A stretch of 15,201 bases of DNA from Rhizopus sp. PT2906. Its lineage: Eukaryota > Mucoromycota > Mucoromycetes > Mucorales > Rhizopodaceae. Under the pieces are notes generated by a model, which saw nothing but the letters and a program-made list of their open reading frames with translations, was not told the origin of the DNA and did not search any database. Positions 1 to 9,124 of the stretch are shown here, one piece after another (the first letter of the stretch is position 1; the number at the start of each line of letters is the position of its first letter). Location: positions 1-15,201 of the forward strand of contig JAMYHX010000719.1 of assembly GCA_025529335.1 (NCBI GenBank), read 5' to 3'. The position numbers and the translations under genes are program-made.

Positions 1-2155
1 CTATGTCCTCCACCCACGACTATTCTTGTTGGCACCGGCTGGTGGACAGCCAAGGACAAGGTGGATAGCATGGGCAACGAGGTTCTTCGCGTGTCTGGTC
101 TGGATAAGGACATCATTCTTGCTCCCCCTAAACTCACTGTTTCCATTTCTGGCGAAACATCCACCCAAGCAGGACAGATTGAATGGTACACTGTTTCTGG
201 TGCGACGGTTGGACAAACCGGGCAGATCAAATCAACGTCGTCTCAAGGCAAAGAAAACTCGAGCCGCTTCAGAAGCTCAGAATCTCGTCATCCTCCTGTG
301 GACATGTATCATAACCACCAACAGGAACCTCTCGCAGCCGGTAAATGCGTGTCGAAACATCTATACATCAATGACGCCGATGAGAAACGTAAGCGTGTCG
401 AATGCCTCGCTCGACTCCAGCTTGCGAATGGTCTTCAATTAGGCACACTCGCCAGCAAGGCTATCAAAGTGATCAGCAAGCCCAGCAAGAAGCGACAGAG
501 TGTGAAAAATATGGAACGTAAAGTAATTGTTTATTTGATTTTTATTTATAAATGTCATTTTAACCCCCATATAAAGTGTGTATTCATCATGGCACGACTG
601 TCTCCTTGTTTAATCGTATTCGTTCTCAAACTGTGTCTACGAAATACCTAGGAGTCTCGACCAGCGAAGGCACACCTCTTGCCTTTCCCGGACTCTCTCT
701 TCAAGCGAATACGTCTTCAGATGGTACTTGCTTTGTTGCTCGCACGACCAGTTGGGACCCCTTCATCATCTGGATTGTTGACACATCGCGATCGCCTGGA
801 GAGCCTGTTGAAGAAAGTGATACGCCTGAAGATTACATCGGACTCAATGTTCTCAGTCGAAGCACGCCCTACCCACCCCCACCTGCAATTGCTCTCAAGA
901 ACAAGACAAGTCAGTTGATTCCGATCCATTACAACCAGCACATTGTCCTCCAATGCCTGACGACTGGTCTGGTCAGTCCTGTGATGGTCATCCGCAAGGT
1001 GGATCGCGCATCGACCGTTGTTGGCGGTGCGAGATGTACAGACGACCTGACGGGCGGCGGTGGTGAATTTGGAGATGAAGTCTTGGGTGACCCTGTGTCC
1101 CAGTTACACAAGATTGCTCTTCAGATCGTACAGGACCCTTCAAGCGCTCAGCAGCAATCATTGCAAGATATGATGATGCCCCGAACTTCTCAGCCTGTGA
1201 CTTACTTGGCTTGTTTAAATGATATGGTCGGCATGCACAAGACAACCGAAGGCCGAAAACCAGTGACTGGCAGTGTAACCAAACCTCTGAACAGTCAGGC
1301 TTGGGACGAAAACTTTTCGAACGACCTGTTTGATATCACCTCTCAAGAAGGCGGTAAAATCATCAGAAAGCGACGCGTGTCGACCGATGTGCAGATGGCA
1401 AGACCTCCTGAGAAGCTCATGTCGTCCATGTCCCTCTCTGATCATTTACCTACTTCGTCTGAATTACTTCGCCACCAAGAGTTTCCTCATCGACGTCGTG
1501 TGAATAGCTTAAATGATGAACTGTACTATACAAGTATCCCTCAACACATGTTTCAACAGCAGCCACAAAGCTCATTGAGTGAAGCTTCGCGTAAATCAAG
1601 TATTAGTAGTAATGGTAGTTCATCTACTACTACCACCACCACCACGACTGCCAGACGATCTTCTGTCGCCAGTACAACAGGGAACAATCTCAATAACCTA
1701 GGTGCTTATTGGAGCGAAGACGTTTCTGATGCAGCTGTATGGACCATTGTAGGCACAGGTAAAGACATATTAAGGGTGATTTATATGAAACACTAAATAT
1801 TTTTCCCATAGATTGTGCTACTTACACATTTTGGTCTCCCTCCTTGGATGACCCTTCCTCCTCACTATCGACCAACTCATTCCCTTCACTCTCGCACTTT
1901 TTCACAAGCACAAACAAAACTGATCAGGAACGGTTCCTGACAATGCATGGTGAAAACTTTTCAAGAGACCTTCAAGTATGGTTTGGTGACGTGAAGGCAG
2001 CTCAGACAGAGTACAGAAGTAGAGAGCTGATCATTTGTAAAGTGCCTTCAAGACAGGAATTACTAGAAACCAAGGAGTTGTATGGTAATATACCTATCTT
2101 GTTAGTACGAGGAGATAGCACAATTTGTAAAACTGGTAAATATTACCCATTGTAA
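1..2155 (+). CDS. CSL family transcription factor (CBF1/Su(H)/Lag-1 type), 3' part
   Basis: DNA-binding protein of the CSL family; fungal members act without Notch. Exons are 1-517, 577-1758 and 1812-2155, giving 680 residues after splicing, and the 5' end lies outside the window. The start reads LCPPPTTILVGTGWW, the usual opening of the Rel-homology N-domain. DEKRKRVE and KVISKPSKKRQSVKN follow. The exon 1/2 junction restores KNMELCI and leads into NRIRSQTVSTKYL, the beta-trefoil DNA contact motif. VIRKVD and DPVSQLHK mark the rest of the trefoil. The second junction restores WTIVGTDCATYTFW, and the C-terminal IPT/TIG domain carries HGENF, VWFGDV and a closing KTGKYYPL. About 130 residues of low-complexity sequence (Thr8, Ser-rich, two RRxS sites) are inserted before the IPT domain. 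Such inserts are common in fungal CSLs. Family identity is secure; the fungal subclass (Cbf11-like or Cbf12-like) is not. Confidence 0.93.
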
Positions 2156-2484
2156 TCGCACATACCCATTCCTTCGTTCTTTCACTTTTTTATATTATGT
2201 TATGTTATGAACTATTATTATGTGCATATGTTTTTATTTGTATGCTAGTCATGTATGCTTCACCCTCCTCTCTCTCTCTTTTTATATATATTTACATCTT
2301 ATACATATATACACTTCATATATACTTTACTTCCCCCGCCCCCTCTCTTTCCCCACTCTTTCCCAATTTATATATATATATATATTTAACAAGACTGTGC
2401 ATGTTTATATAAAGTTACAATAAATACAAATATCTATTTTATCTATACAGAAATCATATAATGTACACAAAGAAAGAGGAAGGG
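2156..2484. other. Convergent 3' intergenic region
   Basis: These 329 bases separate the stops of the CSL gene (+) and the phosphodiesterase gene (-), so they hold two 3' UTRs. The sequence is AT-rich with pyrimidine runs and short TA repeats near 2283-2310 and 2370-2386. An AATAAA at 2419-2424 is a plausible polyadenylation signal for the CSL transcript. The two short ORFs here are only translations of the TA/CT repeats, and I see no gene. Confidence 0.7.
2419..2424 (+). terminator. Candidate poly(A) signal of the CSL gene
   Basis: AATAAA, 264 bases after the CSL stop codon and in the middle of the convergent gap. It matches the canonical hexamer, but fungal 3' ends are loosely specified, so this is only a candidate. 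Confidence 0.35.
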
Positions 2485-4877
2485 TTATTGTATAGAGCAT
2501 TGGCAGTACATAGGACGTCCTGTCGCCTTTTCTTCTTGGTCATTCTCTTCATCACGAGTATTTACACGGCCATAAGTTGTCATGGCAATCAAAGGCATAT
2601 TTATATGAAATTTTTCAAGAGATATCCTTTTTGATGTTGATGTATAACTTTCATCTACACTATGAGACCGTTTGATGCCTAGAGGGAATGAGATAAACAC
2701 AAAAAAAAACCAACAGAGAGATGGGTTAATGTTTTACCTGTTTCAGGTATCATGTGAGCTGTATCATCATCATCATCATCATGATCTGTTTGTTCGTTCT
2801 TTTGCTTGATGGATTCCCAATGACTAAGGTTAGAATTGAGTTGATCAACAGCAAATAATATTTCCTTGGTAACCATGGATAGACTTTTAAATAGGTCAAG
2901 AGCGACAAATTGAATGAAATTGATTTGAGAATCCTCCAAGGCAATTGAATCGTCGCTGGCTGGAGAAACGGCAACACCGAATTCTTTTTCCAAGTTTCCT
3001 TGGGCTGCGAATTCGTCCACAAGAAGCTTTGCCCATTGTTGACTGTGTTGAAACGCTCTGGCCTATATTAAAAAAAAAAAAAACAAGTAAATCACTTTAT
3101 AAGAGTGTGATCAACTCTCTTTCTTACAACGTTACTAATGTCGGCACATTTTATAAGTGCGCTGCATAATAAGATGCGTTCCTTTTCTGCTGTGGAACGA
3201 TTCAGCTGATTTAAGTCAATGCTGTGTAATCTCTTTGCTTGCTCCTTGATTTTATCAACATATTCGTTATGCAATGCCATATCTGTTGACAAGATGCTCG
3301 AAATAATGATTTTTCTGAAATCTATCAACAAGTTTAGGCTTGAATTATGGCTGTATTAGTATATTTTACCACGATAGCATGCAGGTGATACTTGGCTCAC
3401 GCGTTTATCAATGCCATGTTTACTCAGTAATTGAAACAATGTTACAGAATGTAAGCTCTCTAGGACGGATTGATCGTTGTATAGTATAGCGAGTGGATTG
3501 GACGTATTAATCTAGACAGAAACATGAATATCACAAAAGTAAAGTAAAAACATGTAAATTACCAGAAACATATTGTTTACGCCAGGATGAGCTGCATCAT
3601 GACCAATAGCAGCAATGAGTAAAGCAAAGATGTCATAAAGGGAAAGCAAATCCTGAGGTCTGACTGTATCACTTTTTGATTTGTTTGTAAAAGGGAGTAA
3701 ACCAAGTTCGGATAGCATGTAAAATAGGCATTGTAGTACATCGACAGCATGAGCAAAGTTGTGGTAGGGGTTATCGTTATAATAAACGCTGGCTAAATCA
3801 ATAATAAAGTCATATAATTGATCTACAGTAATACAGATGAGATGGTGCATTGAATATATTTTAATTACCTTTTAGATTTAGACTTGATAACTCAGGTAAA
3901 GATAATAATTGATCAAAGACAAGATAAGCGGAATGAATCAAATCTTGTTCAGTCAAGTCAAATGGATTAAAATTCCAAGTACATAAATTTGATAAAAGTT
4001 CCAATGATCGTTTCCTAATGAGAGTTGATTAGAATATGAGTGTAGAAGTACACTTTTTTTTTTTTTTTTTTTTTTTTACTTTACTTTGAAATAGAAGGGT
4101 ATTTGTTAATGGGTTGATGGTTTGAATAAAGATTCATCATGACTTTCGGCATACTATTCATAATAATAATAACGATGAGTCATTATAAAACATGAGCTAT
4201 TCTCTTACTTGTAAAAAGTCATTTCTTTTATACGTTGATAGAGTGGACTATGGTGCATTTTCAAATCGGGTTGATTTCGGTGTATTTTCTATTTAAAAAT
4301 AAGGTTATTATTGTACACAGTATGAAGTGATGAAGTTACCAGGAACAATGTTTTTATGACATCCAAATGAAGTGGTTTTATTAAATAATCTACAGCACCA
4401 GCGTGAATACAATCCATCATTGTGTGTGTATGATGATGTTTTGAACAAACTATATATATATATATATATATATATTCAAATGGTGAGTTTTATAGGTATT
4501 TTAATTTATTTTACTTACCAACAACTGGTATACTTGCCGGTATATCGCGTACTACTCTTTGAATAAGATTGACGGGTGTATGGTTAAGTGTAGAAGGTAA
4601 AGTCAGTTCATCATCATCTTGTTTATAAATTATCGCGTCTAAATCAATCAGGAAGAGTGTGGGATGATTATTTTTACTAATCTCTTTTGCTCTTTCAATC
4701 GCCTCTTGTTCATCATGTTCAACATACACTAGTCTCTTTTTTAACATCATCTTATAGGCTATTACTACTATTACCTTTGCCAAATATTGATTCTAATGAT
4801 TGTTGTTCCTGATCATCTTGGATGACAAAGGGTCTAAAAGGGTATAATAATATTATCGAACAATCAGATGGCTCCAT
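2485..4877 (-). CDS. Receiver-domain cAMP phosphodiesterase (RegA-like), CaaX-terminated
   Basis: Predicted cyclic-nucleotide phosphodiesterase controlled by a phosphorelay receiver domain. Exons (5' to 3'): 4877-4775, 4728-4519, 4449-4340, 4288-4209, 4153-4085, 4014-3869, 3822-3563, 3511-3370, 3321-3128, 3062-2738, 2678-2485; introns 46-70 nt; 610 aa. Residues 16-135 form the receiver domain: acidic pair D21-D22, phosphoacceptor D63 after LFLI, S107, HAGAVDYLIKPL with K129, and an extra acidic loop at 68-86. Residues ~195-500 form a PDEase_I domain: YHNFAH (H260, H264), HDAAHPGVNN (H314, D315), YNDQSVLE, KCADIS (D434) and invariant Gln Q484. An Asp run near 525 is followed by a divergent tail ending CQCSIQ, a CaaX box with a second Cys. 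The start ATG is chosen because it opens directly into the receiver fold. Exon 1 was inferred through a 46-nt intron, the least certain joint. cAMP specificity is inferred. Confidence 0.9.
4054..4077. repeat. Poly-T run (24 nt) inside a phosphodiesterase intron
   Basis: A homopolymer of 24 T (A on the coding strand), about 7 nt after the splice donor of intron 5. It adds to an unusually long 70-nt intron and is prone to length variation or sequencing error. It does not touch coding sequence. Confidence 0.9.
4451..4474. repeat. (TA)n microsatellite in phosphodiesterase intron 2
   Basis: Alternating TA dinucleotides run up to the 3' splice site at 4450-4451 of the - strand gene. They take the place normally held by a polypyrimidine tract. 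Confidence 0.9.
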
Positions 4878-5292
4878 ACAAATTCAATATCTTTATTGCC
4901 GCGTTATATGTGTGTGTGTGTGTGTACAAGATGGAAAAAAATAAAAAAAAAATTATAGAAAAAAAGAAGGGGGAGGGTCGATGTGAGAAAGAGAGAAAAA
5001 AAAAAAAAGAAAAAAAAAAAGAAAAAGGAAAAAAAATAAGGTACTCCTTATTTGTTTATGTGTGCCTATCTACCACGTGGCAGTGGCCCGGACATGCTTT
5101 TGAAACCAAATAGGTCCGTGCTACTTTTTTGATATTCACACTTTATTTTTTCTACTTATTTTTTTCTGGCTTACTTTTTATGTTATTTTATTCCATTCTT
5201 TTTATTTAAAAAGTATAATGAACACAAACTTTGGTCAGTGTAACTTTACAAACATGAAGCTAGAACTTCATTGAAATCGCCACGTGAGGACT
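4878..5292. other. Gap between kinase 3' end and phosphodiesterase start
   Basis: Both flanking genes are on the - strand, so this stretch holds the kinase 3' UTR (right) and the phosphodiesterase promoter (left). A (TG)n run lies at 4909-4925 and a strongly purine-rich stretch at about 4935-5040. CACGTG E-boxes occur at 5074-5079 and 5281-5286. On the - strand an AATAAA (plus-strand 5201-5206) lies 87 bases after the kinase stop and could be its poly(A) signal. The lysine-rich ORF on the + strand here is a product of the purine tract. No gene is supported. Confidence 0.6.
5201..5206 (-). terminator. Candidate poly(A) signal of the Ypk-like kinase
   Basis: AATAAA read on the - strand, 87 bases downstream of the kinase stop codon at 5293. 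The spacing is reasonable, but the hexamer is common in AT-rich DNA. Confidence 0.35.
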
Positions 5293-7281
5293 TTACCAAG
5301 CAGAGCCATGAGAAGCACCTGCACTTCCTACAGCCGATGTTCCAGTGTAGCTTTCACCCATATGTTCATTAGCAGGATTATAAGTAAATCCAGCAAATTG
5401 TTCTTGCATCGTACTTGATATCTGTGATTCATCTACAAGAGATTCTTGAGGCGCCTCTGATGTAAATTCATCATCAAAGTTTTGAGTGTCATAGGCTGAT
5501 TCAACCGATGGCTTATAAGGTGGCTGAAGTTTCTTTTGATTCAATTTACGCCAGTCAATACTTGCAAAGAAGGGATGATTTTTGATCTCTTCTGATCCAT
5601 TATTGCCTAATCTTTCATTAGGATCACGGGTTAAAAGCTATTGTAAACATGTTATTAATAATAACAATAATGAATATGACAAAAACACAACTTACTCCTC
5701 TCAAAAGACTTCTTGCCTCGGCTGACATGTCATCAGGAAACCGTAATTCATCTTGAAGAATCTTTCGGTACATCTCATTCGTATTTTCATCATAAAAGGG
5801 TGGTAATCCAGTCATCATCTCATAAAGTAATACACCTAATGTCCACCAGTCTACTGTCTTGGTATATCCTTGCCCAAGTAATAGCTCAGGCGCAAGGTAC
5901 TCTGGTGTACCACAAAATGTATTCGTACGCTCATTTTCACTCATGTTTAACTTGCAAAGACCAAAATCACACAAGGCAATATGTCCATTGTAATCAATCA
6001 AGATATTCTCTGGTTTAAGATCACTTTTGTTGTATTAGTAAGTCCATCATCTATCATCCAAATCACTTACCGATAGACAACATTAAAGTCATGAAGACAT
6101 TCTAATGCGCTCAGGAGTTCCGCTGTATAAAACCGAGACCTCTCTTCACTGAATTTGCCTTCTAATTGTAAATGATGAAACAATTCACCTCCATTAATAA
6201 AAGCCAAGACGAGATAGAGCTTATCTGGACTTTGGAAGGCAAACTTGAGAGGAACGATGAATGGATTTCTAATCTGGGCTAATACTGTCTTCTCTGCCAT
6301 CGTATGCGTTACTTCTGATCGAGAAATGATACGCGATTTACGAAGTACTTTCATAGCATAAATTCGATTCGTATCCTTCTTACGTACAACATAAACCTAA
6401 AACGTGATTAATTCTATCTCATCACTTTTCTTTTCTTTTTTTTTTTTTTTTTTTACCTTTCCAAAGCTACCTCTTCCAATCACTCTCAATAGTTCAAATG
6501 AATCAAATGTAATAGGTGCACTTTGCTATCAAATAGGTTAATATAAACATGGGATTGTCTAATTCATATCTCACCTGCTGTGGTCTATAACAGAGTTGGA
6601 TATGCATCATGCCCGTACCACCAACAATGTTCAAGACTTGATCTTCAATCTTGGTTGAACCAAAGTTGGGTTGAATCTTGACACCTCCAAGGAAGAAATC
6701 ATTTGTTGTACGAGATGTACTCTCTCCTTGAGTAGGAGGATGACGCATATAGATTGAAATGGATACCTCTGAGCTACGAGAAACATCGCTATAAAAGGGA
6801 AGTCAGCAACCATGTTCTCCTCCTTATTAATTAGATATTTTACAAATTGGCTCGGTGTTGATAAATAGGATTTGCCGTATCTCCTCCCAAGGCGTCAATT
6901 AATATTTCGTTCTTATCAAATTCTAATACAACATAGGGTAACCACCAGTTTTGTTTACGAGTAAGAGAATCACGGTTGCGGTTCTGATGAACAGGTTGAG
7001 GTGGAACAGAAGGTAATGTAATATTTGCAGGTGGACTAATGCCTCGAGCTTCACATACGCGAATCAATAAGACACCATTCTTGGGTTCATTTGTACTAGA
7101 TGATTGTGATGATGAACTAGTGTTCGCAGTCTTATTGTTTATGATTGTGTTATTGGCTGTAATTGTATTGTTCGTTTCCTTATTTCCTATTATTATTATT
7201 ATTGTTATTAGTAAAGAGTTTTTTATTTCACTTTTTTTTTCTTGTTTTACTTCTAACACCAGGCAGTTTCCATGAATTCAT
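5293..7281 (-). CDS. AGC protein kinase of the Ypk1/Gad8/SGK family
   Basis: Ser/Thr kinase, by homology the TORC2- and PDK1-activated kinase controlling membrane lipid balance and stress responses. Exons: 7281-7251, 7186-6844, 6788-6575, 6525-6457, 6396-6071, 6023-5696, 5637-5293; introns 47-64 nt; 551 aa. The start MNSWKLPG resembles the MSWKL opening of fungal Ypk1 proteins and is joined by a 64-nt intron with a CTAAT branch site. An Asn/Ser/Thr-rich linker precedes a C2-like region (~60-195; VLLIRVCEARG, WLPYVVLEFD, HIQLCYRP). The kinase domain has GRGSFG (213-218), K235, E254, YRDLKPEN (D329), DFG (D347) and the activation-loop TFCGTPEY with T363 as PDK1 site. The C-terminal tail has the hydrophobic motif FAGFTY (T522) and a possible turn-motif Ser503. 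All catalytic residues are present. It lies upstream of, and in the same direction as, the phosphodiesterase gene. Confidence 0.93.
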
Positions 7282-7388
7282 TTTTAAAAATAAAGAAAAG
7301 AGTAAAAGAAGAAGAAGAAGAAGAGGAAATGAAATAAATAAATTTTACAAATAAGGAGGAAGTAAGGCTACACACATTTAATCTCAGA

Positions 7389-7428
7389 TTGTTGTTGTTG
7401 TTGTTGTTGTTGTTATTATTATTATTAT
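7389..7428. repeat. (TTG)n-(TTA)n trinucleotide repeat
   Basis: About eight TTG units run directly into about five TTA units, 110-150 bases upstream of the kinase start codon. This is a compound microsatellite and is not translated in the kinase model. Confidence 0.9.
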
Positions 7429-7526
7429 AAAGAGTAGTCGTTTCTCCCTTTTCCCTCCTTAGAGAAAGCTATTATTTATGAAACTATGGAAGCTAACTAA
7501 AAAAGATCAACAATAATCTTACTTTT

Positions 7527-7861
7527 TTATAATAAAAAAACAATCATCTCTCTTTTAGGTAATAAAGTCATTAAATGACCGCAATGGTCTCTCAGTCGTC
7601 GGTTCAGGTCAATGAAACTCATGCCGAGTACAGGGGAAAAGAGGCACTATGGGAGTAAAACAAGAGAAAATAAGTGCTATCAAAGAAACAATGTCAAGGT
7701 CAATTAGGGAAGTTAGACGATGAGGGAAGAGATGGTTTATCGTGATGATTACGTATAGTCAAATACTAGAGAATGATCAACAAAGCACTTGGAAATGAAG
7801 GCAGTACCTGTAATGTAGGAAGCATCCCCCTTAAGAGAAGATCGTCAACGGTTTCAGACAT
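7527..7861 (-). CDS. Possible two-exon micro-gene, unknown function
   Basis: Weak candidate. An ATG at 7861 opens 18 clean codons (MSETVDDLLLRGMLPTLQ) ending in CAG|GTACTG, a plausible donor. Joining to the acceptor CCCATAG at 7647-7648 gives exon 2 (7646-7527) and a 57-residue product whose second half contains LNRRLRDHCGHL. The intron would be 161 nt, much longer than any other in this window. Other acceptors give about 39-57 residues, so the 3' structure is open. An E-box lies 17-25 bases upstream of the ATG. I recognise no family. It could be chance, a non-coding transcript or a short peptide gene. Confidence 0.2.
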
Positions 7862-8250
7862 CTAAATTACATAATGAATCACGTGAAGTTTAATGAACAG
7901 CTGACCAGTGAATAGAGGGCAATTTAGAGCAGGTTTTTGACTAAAAACTTTTGAATGCAGTGTTGTCTCTCTCTTTCTGTCGTATCTTGTCAAATCATTT
8001 AGGTTTCCGATACTTTATAAAAGAATCTTTGTTATAATAACTTGATCAATATTCTTACATGCATGAACTAAAGGTTAGTCTGTTTCTCTCTCTCTTCAAA
8101 GACACACAGACACTCATATCTTAGATCATTCACTTTGACGCTTGAATCAAGAACAAGGCTGCACTCCTTTGTTAAATGCTAAATAATGTGGCTCCATTGT
8201 CATTTAATAAGTCAAAGACAATCAAATGGGTGTTTATTAATGGCGGCGAC

Positions 8251-8636
8251 TTAACAGAACCTATTAACAGAATTTATTAGGGAACCAAGACTTGAAAAGA
8301 GGGATGGTTGAGTTGGACTAATGAGACCGAAACGCGATGTCAATGGTGTTGACCTTGTTAAATAGTTGGCCCACACTAAATACATTTTAGTTGACAATCA
8401 CTCTAAGCACACAATAAACACTTACACCAGAATGAAAACTTCTTGCCTAACCATTTACCAGCAAATGGAAATATAACTAGCGCGAACAATGTCTGAATTT
8501 GTTGTTTACTTTCTTCCCATTCTGCTTCTGCATCATAAGAATATAAGCTATCGTCGTCTTCTTCTTCATAACGCACTGGTTCGTCATCAATCTCTTCGTC
8601 AAGACTTGAATATGGATTGTAATTTCTTGATGACAT
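8251..8636 (-). CDS. Mim2-like mitochondrial outer-membrane import factor
   Basis: Small single-pass membrane protein. Exons are 8636-8426 and 8375-8251 with a 50-nt intron, giving 111 aa. Residues 1-39 are very acidic (DEEIDDE, EEEDDDS). Then come AEWEESKQQ, one hydrophobic segment at about 47-63 with a G60-xxx-G64 motif (AGKWLGKK), and FSFWLWANYL across the splice junction. The W-E-S-K-Q, P-x-x-GKWLG and W-x-W pattern matches my memory of fungal Mim2, the partner of Mim1 in inserting helical outer-membrane proteins; yeast Mim2 is similarly short. Splicing is required to restore the W-x-W, which supports the intron. A Ser/Thr-rich 35-residue tail follows. The start is the first true ATG in the frame. 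The family assignment is from pattern memory, so moderate. Confidence 0.68.
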
Positions 8637-9124
8637 TATGAAAAATAAACAAAGAAATAACAAAAAAATAAAAATTACTATTTTAAGTTAAATAATGCTC
8701 ATCATTTATCATTGAGTCATATTAATAGGGACGTGTGTACTTTTTGTATACAGTTATCACTATTCTTCTTACATCTTTCGCGTATGAATGACTGAAAAGA
8801 GGGGTAGTTATTTTGGAGTAACCTCGATCAGTTGTCTGCAAGAAGGTCTAAACCGTGTATTGAGATTAAAAGAGTAATCATTATGTTGTTGTCATGGAGA
8901 TATAGTTACTAGACTCCTTGCAAAAAAAAAATAAAGGTCGAGAAAACAGTTAGATCGCCATGAATATGGACATTATGTCAATCTTTACTGCATATTGGAC
9001 TGTTTACTTAGGCATTTCCATTCTAGTAAAAGTCCGCCATGAAAGGTTAAAATTGAAAAAGGAAAAAAAAAACCATGCCTTTGTTATTTTATTATATACT
9101 CATCTTGGCAGTTGGTGTGAAGCC
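8637..9124. promoter_or_regulatory. Divergent promoter region between Mim2-like gene and ALG3
   Basis: This is a 488-bp AT-rich gap between two genes that point away from each other, so it should hold both promoters. Short A-runs occur at about 8924-8933 and 9060-9071. An ATG at 8960, in frame with ALG3, could add 55 residues upstream of the favoured start. A GT-AG pair (9026-9111, 86 nt) could instead be a 5' UTR intron. I see no recognised factor site. Confidence 0.5.

Larger units (their letters stand above)
7282..8250. other. 969-bp gap between Mim2-like and kinase genes
   Basis: Both neighbours are on the - strand. Next to the kinase lie purine/pyrimidine and trinucleotide repeats, including (GAA)n at about 7307-7326 and (TTG)n/(TTA)n at 7389-7428, likely part of its 5' UTR or promoter. 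The rest is unique sequence without long ORFs. It holds one weak two-exon micro-gene candidate (7861-7527, listed separately) and, just upstream of that, an ATCACGTGA E-box at 7878-7886. The stretch 7887-8250 shows nothing else I can name apart from the 3' UTR of the Mim2-like gene. Confidence 0.6.

Noticed and set aside
2136..2155. Possible last intron donor (GGTAAATA) near the CSL stop
   Set aside because: Reading through gives KTGKYYPL, the expected end of the IPT domain, so the stop at 2153-2155 is accepted.
2197..2423. Two short + strand ORFs after the CSL gene
   Set aside because: They are translations of TA and CT repeats in the 3' UTR region.
4751..4774. 24-nt GT-AG segment as intron 1 of the phosphodiesterase
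   Set aside because: Too short, and its length does not restore the frame. The 46-nt version ending at 4729 does restore frame and the receiver fold.
4868..5113. Lys/Glu-rich ORF on the + strand
   Set aside because: It is generated by the purine tract in the promoter/UTR gap and has no complex sequence.
5086..5121. Inverted repeat GCCCGGAC / GTCCGTGC with a 20-nt loop
   Set aside because: The stem has one mismatch in eight pairs and sits in a gap. It lacks tRNA or snoRNA motifs and a T-tract, so chance is likely.
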